NCBI GenBank assembly: GCA_027257055.1 | Contig: JAPVLO010000521.1 | Location: forward strand, 1 to 64,000 | Direction: 5' to 3' | Length of the DNA: 64,000 bases | Origin: Cephalopachus bancanus | Taxonomy: Eukaryota; Chordata; Mammalia; Primates; Tarsiidae | Shown here: positions 26,911 through 39,236 of the stretch, piece after piece | Numbering within the stretch: position 1 is the stretch's first letter | How the letters are laid out: each line of letters begins with the position of its first letter | Made by a program: the position numbers and the translations under genes | The notes under the pieces: model-generated | What the model was told of the DNA's origin: nothing | Databases searched by the model: none | What the model saw: only the letters and a program-made list of their open reading frames with translations

Positions 26911-26949
26911 TTCTTTAAGCAAACAAGGAACATCAAACATATTATATAT

Positions 26950-27562
26950 ATATATCCTGTGGTGGCTGCAGCATTCCTTGGCTTGTGGCTGCATCGCTCC
27001 CATCTCTGCCTCCATGCCTCCATCTTCACATCACGTGGGTTTCTCCTCTCCCCTGTGTCTCTTCTTTTCAGTCTCTTACAAGGACATTTGTCATTGGAGT
27101 TAGGGCCCACCTGGCTAAACCACCATGATCTCATTTCAAGATCCTTCAATTAGGGTCAGGTGCAGTGGCTCACACCTATAATCCCAGCACTTAGGGAGGT
27201 GAGAAGGGAGGATTGCTTGAGCTCAGGAGTTTAAGACCAGCCTGGGCAACATAATGAGACCTCGTCTCTACCAAAAATTAAAAAATTTTAGCCAGGCATG
27301 GTGGTGTGAACTTGTTGTCCCAGTTACTGGGAGGGCTGAGGCAGAAGAATCACCTGAGCCCAGGAGGTTGAGGCTGCAGTGAGCCATCATCCTGCCACCG
27401 CACTCCAGCCTGGACAACAGAGTGAGACTCCAACTCAAAAAAGAAAAAAAGGAAAAAAAATATTCAACTACTTACATCTGCAAAGATACCATTACCAAAT
27501 AAGGCCACACCCACAGGTATCAGTGGTTAGGACATGGCAGGTCTTTTTGAGGGACACAGTTC
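26950..27562 (-). mobile_element. MLT1-type LTR, antisense, interrupted by an Alu
   Basis: The minus strand reads as a MaLR-class LTR. On the plus strand, TTAGGGCCCACCTGGCTAAA precedes and TTACATCTGCAAAGATACCA follows the Alu at about 27153-27455. The right end carries GAGGGACACAGTTCAAGTCA. Confidence 0.6.
27153..27455 (+). mobile_element. Alu element
   Basis: Dimeric Alu from GGTCAGGTGCAGTGGCTCAC to an A-rich tail after GACTCCAACTC, inserted in the MLT1-type LTR. Confidence 0.9.
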
Positions 27563-30175
27563 AAGTCACTATACAAAAAAACAAAAGTCCTGGACTGGAT
27601 CGCTTTCCAGCAGAATTCTACAAAACTTATAAGGAGGAGCTGATACCAATCCTATTGAAAGTGTTCCAGGCATTTGAGAAATATAGACTTCTCCCCAAAT
27701 CATTTTATGAGGCTAACATCACACTGATACCCAAACCACATAAAGATCGAACAAAAAAAGAGAACTACAGGCAATATCCCTTATGAACATAGATGTAAAA
27801 ATCCTCAACAAGATTCTCGCTTATCAGAGCCAAAAACACAGCTCAAAAATCATCTACCATGACCAAATAGTCTTCATCCCCAGGATGCAGGGCTGGTTCA
27901 GATTTCACAAGACCATATATGTAATTAAATACATCAACAGATGTAAAAACAAGAACCATATGATTATATCAATAGATGCAGAAACAGCTTTCGATAAAAT
28001 CCAGCATCCCTTCTTGGAAAAAACCCTCAAACACCTAGGTATAGAAGGAACATACCTCAAAATAGTAATGGCCATCTATGAGAAACCTGCTGTTAACATA
28101 TTGCTAAATGGACAGAAACTGGAAACATTTCTGGTGAAAACTGGAACAAGGCAAGGCTGACCACTCTCAACCTTCTTATTCAACATTGTGTTGGATGTCC
28201 TAGCTAGGGCAATTAGACAGGAGAAGGAAATCAGGCATATCCAAATAGGAGAAAAGGAAGTCAAGTTATCCCTTTTTGCTGATGATATTACCCTATACCT
28301 TGAAAATCCAAAAGAATTTCTCAAAAACCTGCTTGCACTGATAAAGGACTTTCGCAAAGTCTCAGGGTACAAAATATGCAAAAGACAGTTGCATTCTCAT
28401 ACAACAAGCAAGCAGAGAACCAAATAAAAAGCACAATCCCATTCTCAATAGCCTCAAAACAAAAAAGAAAAAAAGAAATACCTTGACATGTTCCTAACAA
28501 GCGAAGTGAAAAACGTTTACAGTGAAAACTACTAAACACTGCTCAAAGAAATCCAAGACACAGACATATGGAAAAATGTTCCATGCTCATGGATAGGAAG
28601 AATCAACATTGTTATGATGTCCATCCTACCAAAGGCAATCTACAGATTCAACACAATACCCATTAAATTACCAACATCATTCTTCTCAGACCTGGAAAGG
28701 ACAATACAGAAATTCATATGGAAACATAAATGACCATAAATAGCCAAAACAATCCTTAGCAAAAGAAACAAAGCAGGAGGTATCACACTTCCAGACTTTA
28801 AACTTTACTGTAAGGCTACAGTAATTCAAACAGCCTGGTATTGGTACAAGAAACAGGCATATAGACCAATGGAACAGGATAGACATTCTGTAAGCAAATC
28901 CTCAATCCCTCAACCAACTCATCTTTGACAAAGCCTCCAACAACAACCACTGGGGAGAGGAAAACCTATTCAGTAAATGGTGCTGGAGATCTGGCTGATC
29001 ACATGCAGACGATTGAAACATCATCCCTACCTATCACCATACACACAAATTAACTCTAAATGGATCAAAGACCTAAACATAAAACCTCAAACTATAAGAA
29101 TCTTAGAAAATGAAGGAGACATCCTTATGGAAATTAAAACTGGCAACCAATTCCTGATCAAAACTCTAAGTGCCCATACCATAAGAAATAAGATAAACAA
29201 GTGGGGCCTTGCCAAACTGACAAGCCTGTGCAAAGCAAAAGAAACCATCAAGAGGGCAGGGAGACAACCCACAGAATGGGAAAAAACTGTATTTGCCAAC
29301 TGTATATCTGATAAAGGCCTAACATCTAGGATCTACAAGGAGCTCAAACCTGCCCAAAAGAAAAAAAAAGCCTCATTTAAAAAATGGGCAAAAGACATGA
29401 ATAGACACTTCTCAAAAAAAGATATATGTGCAGCCAACAGATACATGAAAAAGTGCTCACTAATCATCAAAGAAATGCAAATGAAAACCATATTGAGATA
29501 TCACCTAACCCCTGTAACAATAGCCATCATTAATCAAACAAACAACAGCAGATGGTGGTGAGGAAACAGAGGAAAAGGAATGCTTCTACACTGCAGGTGA
29601 GAATGCAAACTAGTGCAACCTCTTTGGAAGACAGTATGGCAATTTTTGAAAGAACTAGAAATTGACCTTCCATATGACACAGTAATCCCCCTATTGGGAC
29701 CCAGAGGAACTCAAATCATTCTACAGAAAACATACCTGCACACACATGTTTGTTGCAGCTCTGTTCACAATAGCGAAAACATGGAACCAACCAAGCTGCC
29801 CATTGAAGCTGGACTGGATTAAAAAAATGTGGTACATATACACAATGAATTATGCAGCCATAAATAAGGACAAACATATGGACTTAGCAGCAACTTGGAT
29901 GGATTTAGAGTCGATCTTACTCAGTAATCTGTCACAGAAACAAAAAACAGAGAACCATATGTTCTCATTCAAAAGTGAAACTTGAACAATTATAATACTA
30001 TAAGAAAGGGATTGTTAGTGGTGGGAAACTGCCAGGGAATGGGGGTTGGGATTGGGAGTTGAGGGAAACTGCCAGGGGAGGGAGGGGCATACCTCATCAA
30101 CAAGGGTACTTACATAATGAACATTTATATCCCTAACCCTGAATTACACCCCACATCTTTAAAATAAAAAGACAA
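27563..30175 (+). mobile_element. 2.6-kb 5'-truncated L1, ORF2 RT domain to 3' end
   Basis: The longest L1 in the window. It starts inside the RT domain and passes through [24 protein letters not shown] and [12 protein letters not shown] (the RT catalytic FADD), then the C-terminal domain (194-residue frame 28977-29561). It ends in a short 3' UTR with CACCCCACATCTTTAAAATA. Several stops and frameshifts separate the ORF2 segments, so no functional protein is possible. The 5' UTR, ORF1 and endonuclease are missing. Confidence 0.92.
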
Positions 30176-31074
30176 AAGATTTTTCCCAAGTGATGAATTC
30201 AATATAAATGAGTCTCATATTTTTAAATGATAAAAAAATTATTTTTATAACTACATATATGTGTATACCAAAATATAAAAGGTCTGGAAGGATGTACAAT
30301 TAACTACTGATTTGGGGAAAAAAGTTGTAATGAGGCAGTTGTCAAATTGAATGTTAATCTATTTTTAATAATCAATTTTAATAAAGAGATTGTTTTCAGG
30401 AAATACTTTTATGATAACACATTAATTTTAGAAATAGAGATTTGTATTATTTAAGAGACAAGCGTTTTATAAGTATTAAACCACTTTTAACTTTCTTTAG
30501 ATAAAACTTAATATTTAATATTATTAAATTTAAGCATCTTCCTGATAACAAGGAGAAAGTAACATGTCAGACAATGAAGTGAAGCTGTTAAGAGAAATAT
30601 ATCCTGGCCATTGCCTTGCTCAGCTATGGTGTGGTCATGTGCTCTTGGAGCTATTGCCAGGGCAGGTTTTCTTAAACTTTGGTCCCCTCCCCTCCCTTGG
30701 GGAGGTGAATCCTAAATTGAGAAGGAAGTGGATGGTATTGCAGACAGAGGAAGTAGCCCACAGGAGCCCAAATACAGGCCTACATGCTCGAGGCTCAAGC
30801 CAGGACCCACGGGAGCCATGGAAGAGTCTAAAGCCAGAGGAGATGGTGGCCAAATAGAGTCAATCTGTTTTATTCTATGTGTGTGCCATGGTAGGCAGCC
30901 ATAGTCTCCCCAAATATGGGCACATCTACCACCCCCCAAGGCCTGTGAGTTTGTTCCCTTATGTGGCAGGGGTGGGATTAAGTTAAAGATATTAAAATGG
31001 AGACCATCCTGGCTTATCCAGTGGTCCACTGTCATTGCAAAAGTCCTTATTTAATTTCTTTTTTTTAATAGAGA
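30176..31074. other. AT-rich DNA, an unnamed repeat and an old LTR start
   Basis: About 30176-30600 is AT-rich with no gene. About 30608-30712 is the second copy of the repeat seen at 401-510. About 30890-31060 (CTGGCTTATCCAGTGGTCCA context) reads as the first part of an old MaLR-like LTR whose end lies at about 31490-31740. Confidence 0.5.
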
Positions 31075-31490
31075 TGGGAGCTGGGCATGGTGGCCCATGC
31101 CTATAATCCAAGCACTTTGGGAGGTAGAGGTAAGAAGATTGCCAGAGCCCAGAGGTTTGAGACCAACCTGAGCAACTTGGTAAGTCCTGTCTACAATAAA
31201 TCATAAAATTAGCTGCGTATGGTGCCACATACCTATGGTTCCAGCTACTTGGAAGGCCGAGGTGGAGGGATCACCTGAACCCAGCAGGTTGAGGCTGCAG
31301 TGGCCATGAGCATGCCACTGTACTCCAGCCTGGACAACAGAGGGAGACTCCAACTCAAAAAAAAAATAGATGGGGTCTCACTATGTTGCCCAGGCTGGTC
31401 TCAGACTTCTGGGCCCAAGCGATCCTTTTGCCTTTGCCTCCCAAAGTACTAGGATGTCCAAGGTGTGAGCCGCCATGCCCAGCTAACAAG
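31075..31490. mobile_element. Alu (+) followed by an Alu fragment (-)
   Basis: A plus-strand Alu (about 31075-31362, starting GCTGGGCATGGTGGCCCATG) abuts a minus-strand Alu right-arm piece (about 31365-31490). This inverted pair splits the old LTR. Confidence 0.75.
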
Positions 31491-31745
31491 GGTCCTCATA
31501 AGAAGGAGGCAGCAGGGTCAGAGGAAGAGAGGCTGTGACAAAAACAGGCTGCTGTGATTTTGAGAAAGTGGTCTTGAGTCGAGGTGTGTAGGTGGCTTCT
31601 AGAAACTGAAAAGAGGTAAGGGAAAAAAACCAGATTCTCCCAGAGAGGCTCTGGAAAGAACACAGCCATGGTGATCCCTGGATCAATGTGTGTTGTTTTA
31701 AGCCACCAGATTGGTAGTCATTTGCTCCAGCAGCAGTAAGAAGTC
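31491..31745 (+). mobile_element. 3' part of an old MaLR-like LTR
   Basis: It has GGGTCCTCATAAGAAGGAGG at its left and TTGTTTTAAGCCACCAGATT with TGCTCCAGCAGCAGTAAGAA at its right, matching MLT/MST-type LTR endings in sense orientation. Confidence 0.5.
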
Positions 31746-31749
31746 ATAC

Positions 31750-32033
31750 TGGTTTTTTTTTCTTGAGTTGTTGAGGGGCACACTCATGGCCACCTGCAGG
31801 GGCACAGTCATTAGCCTTGACCTGAAGGTCTCAGGAGATCCTTCTGCCTCAGCCTTCCAAGTAGATGGAACAACAGATGTGCACCACTATGCCCAGCTAA
31901 TTTTTTGATTTATTGTGGAGACGAGTTATGGCCAAGTTGCCTAGGCTAGTCTCAAACCCATGGGCTCAGACTATCCTCTCACCTTGGACTCCCCAAGTGT
32001 TGGGATGATAAGCGTAAGTCCCCATGCCCAGCC
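31750..32033 (-). mobile_element. Alu element, antisense
   Basis: Reverse Alu ending at CCCATGCCCAGCC, with the variant TTTTTTGATTTATTGTGGAG between the arms. Confidence 0.8.
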
Positions 32034-32180
32034 TAAAGTCATGCTGTTTAAGGGTGCAAACCCTGAGTTCAGATCTTAGCGGTTGTGGGATTTCGGGAGA
32101 GTGGCTGAAGCCTCTGTTTCTTTATCCATGAAACGGGTTCCTGCAGCACATGGAGTAAATCAGTGAACATAGATAAAATC
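32034..32180 (+). mobile_element. MIR SINE relic
   Basis: TGCAAACCCTGAGTTCAGAT, then CTCTGTTTCTTTATCCATGA, follows the MIR core and tail order. Confidence 0.55.
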
Positions 32181-32292
32181 AATCACATACTGTCTTGGAG
32201 CACCTCTAGGCATCAGCTGTCATGACTGCATATTTCTTTCTTAAACGGCATCATTTTCTTGAAGGAATATGAAGGTGGGTTTTAAAGAGAGT

Positions 32293-32990
32293 CCCCAGCC
32301 AGGTGTGGTGGCTCATGCCTGTCATCCCAGCACTTTTGGAGGCTGAGGCGAGATTGCCTGAGACCATGGGTCGAGACCATCCTGGGCAACTTGGGCGAGA
32401 CCTTGTCTCTACAATAAATCAAAAAATCAGGCATGGTGGCACATGCCTGTAGTTCCAGCCACTTGGAAGACTGAGGTGGAAGCATCGCCAGAGCCCAGCA
32501 GGTCCATGCTGGGGTGGTCATGAATGTGCCACTTCACGTGAGACTCCAACTCAAATAAATAAATAAATAAATAAATAAGTTCCCAACCAGACATGGTGGC
32601 ACATTCCTATAGTCTCAGCTGCTTGAGAGGCTGAGAGAGGAGGATTGCTTGAGGCCAAGAGTTCAAGACCAGCCTGGACAATATAGCCAGATCTCATTTC
32701 TACAGAAGTTAAAAAATCACGCCAGGTGCAATGACTCACCCCTATAATCCCAGCTCTTTGTGAGGTTGAGGTGGGAGGATTGCTTGAGCCCAGAAGTTTG
32801 AGACCAGCCTAGACAACATAGTGAAACTTTATTTTAAAAAAATAGCCAAGTGTGGTGTTGTGCATCTGTAGTTCCAGTTACTTGGGAGGCTGAGGTGGGA
32901 AGATCACCTGAGCCCAGGAATCGGAGGCTGCAAGGAGCTATGACATGACACTGCACTCTGGCCTGGGCAACAGAGACTCTATTTCTAAAA
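32293..32990 (+). mobile_element. Alu cluster in tandem
   Basis: Three plus-strand Alu segments follow one another: 32293-32577 (ending in an AAAT repeat 32550-32577), 32582-32718 (a single arm) and 32720-32990. Each starts with a GGTGGCTCA-like or AATGACTCA-like box and ends in an A-rich tail. Confidence 0.8.
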
Positions 32991-33237
32991 AAATAAGAGT
33001 CTCCAGTCACTGTTGAGCACACAGACTGGAAGGGAGAAGACCAAGGCAGAGGTGAGAGCTGGGCTGAGAGGGATGGACAGAGGATGGGTGGGGGAGAGAT
33101 TCCAGGCAGGGTATTGGCCAGCAGCTGGATTCAGGTAATGAGGGAGAAGGAGGAAGGGAGGACTCTGACCTGGCTGTCTGATGAGACTGTCACCCGAGTG
33201 AGGGTGGGGAGAAGACTCAAGTGTTAGTAAAAATAAA

Positions 33238-33853
33238 AATATGTAGCTAGGTATGACGGGTCATGCCTATAATACTGCAAATTGGGAGGCCGAGGCAGGA
33301 GGATTCCTTGAGCTCAGGAAGTTGAGGCTGTGGTGAGCTGTGATCACATGATTACAATTCAGCCTAAGTAACAGAGCAAGACCTCATCTCTACAACACCA
33401 ACAACAACAACAAAAGCCGGGCATGGTGGCATGCACCTATGGTTCCAGCTACTCGAGAGGCTGAGATGAGAGACAGACAGAGAGAGAGAGACCTCCTGGG
33501 CTAATATCAGTAGTATAATAGTATTTGTTGCTTATCTGAAATTCAGGCAGGCCAGGTGCAGTGGCTCATGTCCCTAATCCCAGCACTTTGGCAGGCTGAG
33601 GTGGGAGAATTGCTTGAGCTTAGTTTAGACCAGGCTGGGCAACATAGCAAGGGCTCATCACTACAAAAATAAAAATAAAAAAACTCAGCCGGGTGGAGTG
33701 GCGTGTACCTGCAGTCCCAGCTACTCAGGAGGCTGAGGCAGGAGGATCTCCTGAACCCAGAAGGTCGAGGCTGTGGCTGCAGTGAGCTGTGATCCTATCA
33801 TTGCTCTCCAGCCTGGGTGACAGAGACCCTGACTCAAAAAAAAAAAAAAAAGG
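33238..33853 (+). mobile_element. Two Alu elements
   Basis: About 33238-33460 is a diverged Alu followed by a GA-repeat (about 33470-33492). About 33548-33853 is a fuller Alu with a clean A-tail. Confidence 0.8.
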
Positions 33854-34472
33854 GTAATTCAGATGTAACTGGGTGTCCTGCATTTCGCCTGGCAATTCTA
33901 GCTGGGTGTGAGGAGAAAATGAGAAGGAAGTGGGGATGACTCCGGATGGGGGCCCAGGTGCCCCCCATTCCACATCCTCCTGAGTTCACTGATTCCTTCC
34001 TGCACCCACCCTCCCCTCCCCCAACAGGTGCAGCCTGGAAACCTCCTGTCCCTCCTAATTTCAGATAAGACCCCCCCTTCCTAGAATTTCCCTCTGGACC
34101 CAAGTCAGGTTCCCCTTACCCCACCCCGTTTACTGATTAACCCCTGGTAAACTTGACCTGGTGAATCCATCCTTCTCCCCTACGACAATGGCTCCTTTTC
34201 CCCCTATAAGCAGCCGAGGCCTGGGCCCTGAAACTCCCATCCTGGGAAGGCACAAAACAGAAGGTTAAGATTCCAGCTGTGGGGAATTCTGGGCCAGACC
34301 TGTTCTCGTCTCCCAGCTTCGGTTCCTAATCTGTCCAGGGAGACCCACAGGCATACAACCTCCTTTCTAGTCTTGGAGTGAAAATTCATATATAGGCACC
34401 AGGCAGACAGAGGGCTCAGCCTCATGCTTTGGCCGTACTGAGCGCTCAACGAGCTTGAACTGTCTTTCATTT
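33854..34472. other. Unassigned intergenic sequence
   Basis: C-rich, no recognisable exon or repeat. Minus-strand ORFs here are not recognised and are not called. Confidence 0.4.
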
Positions 34473-34790
34473 ATTTATGTATGTATTTATTTGAGAGGGG
34501 TCTCACTCTGTCACCCAGGCTGGAATGCAGTGGCATGATCACAACTCACTGCAGCCTTGAGCTCCTGGGCTCTGGGGATCCTCCCACCTCAGCCTCCTGT
34601 GTACCTGGGGACTAAAGGTGCATGCCATTGCATTCGAGTTACTCTTTCGTTTTTTGTTTTGTTTTCTGTTTTGTTTTGTTTCACCAATGAGGTCTTGCTA
34701 TGTTGCCCGGGTTGATCTAAACAGAGCTCTAGCAATCCTACTGCCTGGGCCTACCAGAGGGCTGGGATGAGGAGTGTGAACCACCTGACC
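34473..34790 (-). mobile_element. Alu element, antisense, diverged
   Basis: Starts with a TTTATTTATG-type tail and passes through CACCCAGGCTGGAATGCAGT. A GTTTT-rich expansion lies between the arms (about 34650-34680). Confidence 0.75.
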
Positions 34791-35574
34791 TGAATTTCAG
34801 ATATGCCACAAATTCTGTTATCCTACTGAGGTCAGCCCAGGGGGCCTCTCTTTTCTCTCTCTTTCCTCCTCCCTAGATGCCAGAAATTCCAAGCTGGACA
34901 GGCTTGAGAATGGAAAGTACCCCCTCCCCCAGTCTCCTTATATCCCTCCTCCACCATCCCCTACCAAACATCTATACACAAATGCACATCCCCCAGAAAA
35001 ACATCACAAAAGCTGAAGAAATTCCCTCCTCACCTACCATCCAACTCAGGCTCACCACTCCCCTTCCCTTCAGCTCCCACCCAGCCATCACGTCCTGACC
35101 TGGAGGTCAGGGCAGGCTCCCATCCTTCTCAGATCTCCAGTACCAGTGGTATGAGTGACCTCAGTTATTGATCCTTCTCTCTGAGCCAGGGGTTTCCAGG
35201 CAGCTTGCCTCCTTTAAATAATTGTTACATCTGCTAGAACTATCACCAGTCCTATAGTTTGGATAGATTCACTGAGATCCCAAGAAACAAAGGAACAAAA
35301 CCTTGCAGCAAGAAAGAAGCCAGATGGCAATTCCTTCTCAAGTTTATCAAACCACAGATCCCAAATGCTTAGGACTAGAATGAAACCAGAAAATAGGAAC
35401 AGGGTCAGGGGAGAAAATAAGGTGGTAGCTTGGTAAGAAGGTGGGTGGGGCTGACTTGTTAGGGAGAGGAATAGAGGAAGTAACTGGGACAGTTGGGGGG
35501 ATTCAGTTTCAAAAGCTGAACCCCAGTTCTGGAGAAGAAGTGGGTGTTTATACCCCCCTCCATTTTATTTATTT
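34791..35574. other. Unassigned intergenic sequence
   Basis: No gene or recognised repeat was identified between the two flanking Alus. Confidence 0.4.
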
Positions 35575-35882
35575 ATATTTATTTACTTTTTTACTTATTG
35601 AGTTGAAGTTTTACTCTGTCACCCAGACTGGATGCAGTGGCATGCTCACAGTGACCACAGCCTTGACCTGCTGGGCTCAGGTGATCCTTCTGCCTCAGCC
35701 TTCCAAGTAACTGGAACTACAGGTGTTCACCATCACATTCAGCTAATTTGTTTTTAATTTATTGTAGAAATGAAATCTCACCATTTAGCTCAGGCTGGTC
35801 TCAAACCCATGGGCTTAGGCAATCCTCTTGCCTCGGCCTTCCAAAAAGATGGGATGACTGGCATGAGCCACTGCGCCTGGCT
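35575..35882 (-). mobile_element. Alu element, antisense
   Basis: Starts in a TTTA-rich tail and ends at GCCACTGCGCCTGGCT. Full dimer with small indels. Confidence 0.85.
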
Positions 35883-35884
35883 AC

Positions 35885-36900
35885 ACCTCCATTTTACATG
35901 AGGACACTGAGGCTCAGAGCAACTGTTCATGGCTTGCCCGAAGATCACAGCTAACACGTGACAGAACTAGACAACAAAGTGGGCTCAAGATTGTTTGCTG
36001 CAGAGGGCAGGGTTTGAAACCACAGAAGTCTTTCTCTCCACTCACACAAGGCAGTCATCTGGAAGAATGAAGACATTCTCTGTGCACTGATCTGAAACAA
36101 TCCCTATGGTAATGCTGTTCACGATAAAATAAGCTGCAACCCAGAAAAATGGGAAGAATCATGTGTAGAATATGCTGTCAACATGGGTGGGAGGAGGAAG
36201 ACTATCTTTCTCTCTACACCCATTAATCCATTTTAGATGTGTATCTATATGAATATATTACCTGTCCTCCTCCCCCACACACCAACACAATTTAAAATAA
36301 TAATATCCTAACAGAAGGCTGATGCAAACAGGTACAAAAGTTAGAAATGAGGATTTTCCTCAGTGATGACTTTTTTCACCACAACAGGCACTCAGGCATT
36401 CCAACAATGTAGGTGAAGGAAACCTCCCTGGAAAATAAGCCCACCTAGATAGTGAACTCCTATGCATACTTCAAAGCCCATTTGAACTGTCCCCTTCTCC
36501 AAGAACCCTTCCCTGACCCTTCAAGAAGCAGAGTTCCTCTTCTCCACTGGGGAAAACACTCCATGGGGTTAGGAGTTTCTGTGCTGGGCTCTGTCCCTCC
36601 CTCTTGCTACCCTTCCCTCAGCATGAAAGCCTCTGGAAGTGGGGCTCTGGAAGGATTAATAAATGCATGGCCAGAAGTGAACTGAGGATGAGGCCCAGAT
36701 ATCTGGGGTGGGAGAGCTTTCTGGATCCTAGTGGCCCTCCACTGCAATGTGGGTGAAACAAGAAATGGTCTCTGTTCTACAGCTGACCCTGACCCCAAGA
36801 GAGGCCAGGGCAGGGTGCAGAAGTATTCATGCTGGAAACAAATGTGCCCTGGGGTTACTCCCTTTATGTTAGCACCAGAGATTGAAAACTTAGCAAATGG
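35885..36900. other. Upstream region of the C3-like pseudogene with MIR and L2 relics
   Basis: About 35885-35985 is an antisense MIR (CCATTTTACATGAGGACACT). About 36440-36515 is an L2 relic (CTTCAAAGCCCATTTGAACT). The rest looks unique and leads into the C3-like promoter. Confidence 0.5.
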
Positions 36901-36901
36901 C

Positions 36902-37052
36902 ATTGAGAAATCTGGGGTAACCCCAGGAAGGGGAGAGGCCACAGGAGAAGGGGATCTGAGTGGGAAGAAGGCAGAAGCTAGATAAGAGCAACTCTGCTCA
37001 CTTCTTCCCACTCTCTTCCTCTGTCCCTCTGTCCCTCCACTGTCCCTGCACC
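36902..37052 (+). promoter_or_regulatory. C3-like proximal promoter with C/EBP-like and NF-kB-like sites
   Basis: Upstream of the C3-like start codon, ATTGAGAAATC (36902-36912) is followed at once by GGGGTAACCCC (36914-36924), then GGGGAGAGGCC and a purine-rich stretch. As I recall it, the C3 gene promoter has the same order: a C/EBP (bZIP) site next to a kB-like site that mediates IL-1/IL-6 acute-phase induction. Only a weak TATA-like GATAAGA lies near 36980. The sequence similarity is seen here; retained activity is not shown. Confidence 0.55.
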
Positions 37053-37120
37053 ATGGGACCCACCAGGGGTCCCAGCCTGCTGCTGCTGGTCTGTCTTCCC
37101 CTGACCCTGGGGACTCCTAT
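37053..37120 (+). pseudogene. C3P1: C3-like exon 1 (signal peptide)
   Basis: ATG in a good context (GCACCATGG) opens MGPTRGPSLLLLVCLPLTLG, a clear signal peptide very close to that of C3. It ends at CCTAT|GTGAGT, a consensus donor. This exon is intact. Confidence 0.9.
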
Positions 37121-37152
37121 GTGAGTAGTCACAAGTCTCCTTGCAAACAAAG

Positions 37153-37609
37153 CTGCCTCTGGACTGGAAGCACTTGGGGGGGACAGGCACAGGTCCCTGC
37201 AAAGTCTGGGGTACACTTGGGTGTCTGTGGATTCAGCAGCTAATGGATTGGGATGTTGTTAAACTTGGGCCACCTGCGAGTTGGGGTGCTTATGGGCTGG
37301 GTGTCTTGGGATCCAGGTATTGTGGCATTGGTGGTCTGGATGTTTCTAGAATTGAGGTAATCTGTTGGTTTAGGGTGTATGTGATGTCTGGTGTTTGTGT
37401 GGCTATGGTGATTTGGAAACTTGGTATTTTGGGTTTCCTGTAGGATTAGAGTATTTGGATTTGGTTGTATTTATGGGACTGGGGTGTTAGAGGTTTGGGT
37501 TTGGGGTGCTCTAGGATTGGGAGTTTAAAGGTGTGGGTGCCTGTGAGTTTGGGCATGTAGGGCTTGGGGTGACTGAGGATTTGAGTGTTTATATACGGGG
37601 GTGTTTGGT
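37153..37609. repeat. Degenerate GT-rich minisatellite in intron 1
   Basis: Loosely repeated GGATTTGGGGTGTTTGTGG-like units of about 15-30 bp fill the intron and resume after the Alu (about 37900-37980). The ORF at 37141-37443 is a by-product. Confidence 0.65.
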
Positions 37610-37897
37610 TTTTTTTAGTCAGAGTCTCACTCTGTCACCCTGGCTAGAGTGCAGTGGCACGCTCATGGCCACCGCAGCCTCAACCTGCTGGGTTTAAGTG
37701 ATCCTTCCACCTCAGCCTTCCAAGTAGCTGGAACTACAGGCATGCGCCACCATGCCCAGCTAATTTTTTGATTATTGTAGAGATGAGGTTGTACCAAGTT
37801 GTCCAGACTGGTCTCAGACCAGCAGACTCAGGCAATCCTCTCGCCTCAGCTTCCCAAAGTGCTGGGATTACAGGTGTGAACAACCACACCCAGCCTA
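37610..37897 (-). mobile_element. Alu element in intron 1, antisense
   Basis: Complete dimeric Alu, TTTTTTAGTCAGAGTCTCAC to CAACCACACCCAGCC, splitting the GT-rich minisatellite. Confidence 0.9.
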
Positions 37898-38277
37898 CTG
37901 GGGTGTTTGGAGAGGCTAAGGGTTTGGGGCATGTGTGGGTTTAGATGATGGTGGGTTTGGAAGTCCAGCAACTTGAGGAATCCAGATTCTGGTTTTGAGG
38001 CTCAGGGGCTCTGGGATGCACGGCCCCTGGTTGTCCAGGCATTCAAAGGCCAGGAGTCATGGGGCTGCAGTCCTGCCCTGTGGCTGGGGAGGTGGCAGCA
38101 CACAGAGGGGAACGCATCGAGGTGCTGGCCTTGGCGGGGGCTCCAGGCATTGCTGGGTTCCCTCTAGGACCAGGGGCAGGTTCACAGCGCAGGGAACAGG
38201 GAACTGAGGTGCAGCCGGCCTGACCCATGGGCTGGAGTCTCCCGTCCCTGGGCTGACCCGCCCATGCTCCTTCTGAT

Positions 38278-38472
38278 GGGCTCTTTATGATCACTCCCAA
38301 CATCCTGTGGCTGGAGAGCGAGGAGGCCGTGGTGCTGGAGGCCCACAGAGTGAAAGAGGACGTTTCGGTCTCAGTCACTGTCCACAACTTCCCCGGCAAG
38401 ACACAAGTGCTGTTCAGCGAGAAGACCATGCTGCCTGCCGCCACTGGCCACCTGGGCAACATCACCATCAGG
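38278..38472 (+). pseudogene. C3P1: C3-like exon 2
   Basis: Open frame with [28 protein letters not shown] and [10 protein letters not shown], clearly the first macroglobulin domain of C3. Where an acceptor CAG is expected the sequence reads CTGAT, so the 3' splice site appears lost. The donor is weak. Confidence 0.85.
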
Positions 38473-38529
38473 GTGGAGCTGGGCCTGCTGACACCCGCGG
38501 CCATGCCCACTCCCCATCATAGTCCCTCT

Positions 38530-38900
38530 CCCTTCTGAGTCTCCTCCCTTTCGAAGCCCCCTCTTCCCTGAGTCTCCTCCCTCTGAAGCCCCCCTTCCTT
38601 GAATCTCCTCCCCTTGGAAGCCCCTCCCTTCCCCAGCCCCTCCTCTCTGAGCCCCCTCCTCCTCTAAGTCTCCTCTTCAGAGCCCCTTTCCTGAGTCTCT
38701 TCCTCTCTGAATTCCCTCCCTCTCTCAGCCCCTCCCTCTTTTGAGCCCCCCTGAGTCCCTGCCCCTCCTGAACCTCCTCCCCCTCTAAGTGCTCCATCCC
38801 TTTTGAGCCCAGCCCCCTTCTGAGCCCTCCCTTCTCTGAGTTCCCTCTCTGATTCCCTCACTCCCTTCTCGCGCTCCTCCCTCCCCAAACTGGGCCAACC
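38530..38900. repeat. Pyrimidine-rich degenerate repeat in intron 2
   Basis: Repeated GAGTCTCCTCCCTCTGAAGC-like units of about 20-25 bp. On the minus strand it yields Arg/Gly/Glu-rich ORFs that are composition artefacts. Confidence 0.6.
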
Positions 38901-39001
38901 TGGGAGACTCCCTTGCCTGAAGGGTCTCAGCCTAAGACCCTCAAGCCTGACGGGTCTCCGAGCCCTAGACAGACCCCTAACAATTCCCTGTCCACACCTA
39001 G

Positions 39002-39236
39002 ATCCTGGCCAAGGAGCTGAAATTAGGCAAGGCAGAAAGTTTGTGACTGTCCAGGCGGTCTTCGGGAATAACAACCCAGTGGAGAAGGTGGTGCTGGTCA
39101 GCCACCAGAGCGGGTACCTCTTCTTGCCTCGGCCTCTCAAAGTGCTGGGATTACAGGCTTGAGTCACTGCGCCCAGCGCCTATGAAGTCTATTCTACATG
39201 CAGCCACCAGAGGGTGCCTGTGAGCATCAGAGTCAG
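39002..39236 (+). pseudogene. C3P1: C3-like exon 3, broken by an Alu fragment, with an exon 4 remnant
   Basis: After the acceptor CACCTAG comes ILAKELKLGKAE, then, in another frame, RKFVTVQAVFGNN and EKVVLVSHQSGYLF. This shows one frameshift inside the exon. At about 39120 the sequence switches to an antisense Alu 3' piece (to about 39180). About 39185-39236 may be the end of exon 4 (HQRVPVSIRV), at lower confidence. Confidence 0.75.

Noticed and set aside
27379..29985. Host reverse-transcriptase gene
   Set aside because: The frames are segments of L1 ORF2 with stops between them and an L1 3' end follows.
38468..39167. Gly/Arg/Glu-rich minus-strand ORFs
   Set aside because: Composition artefact of the pyrimidine-rich repeat in intron 2 of the C3-like pseudogene.
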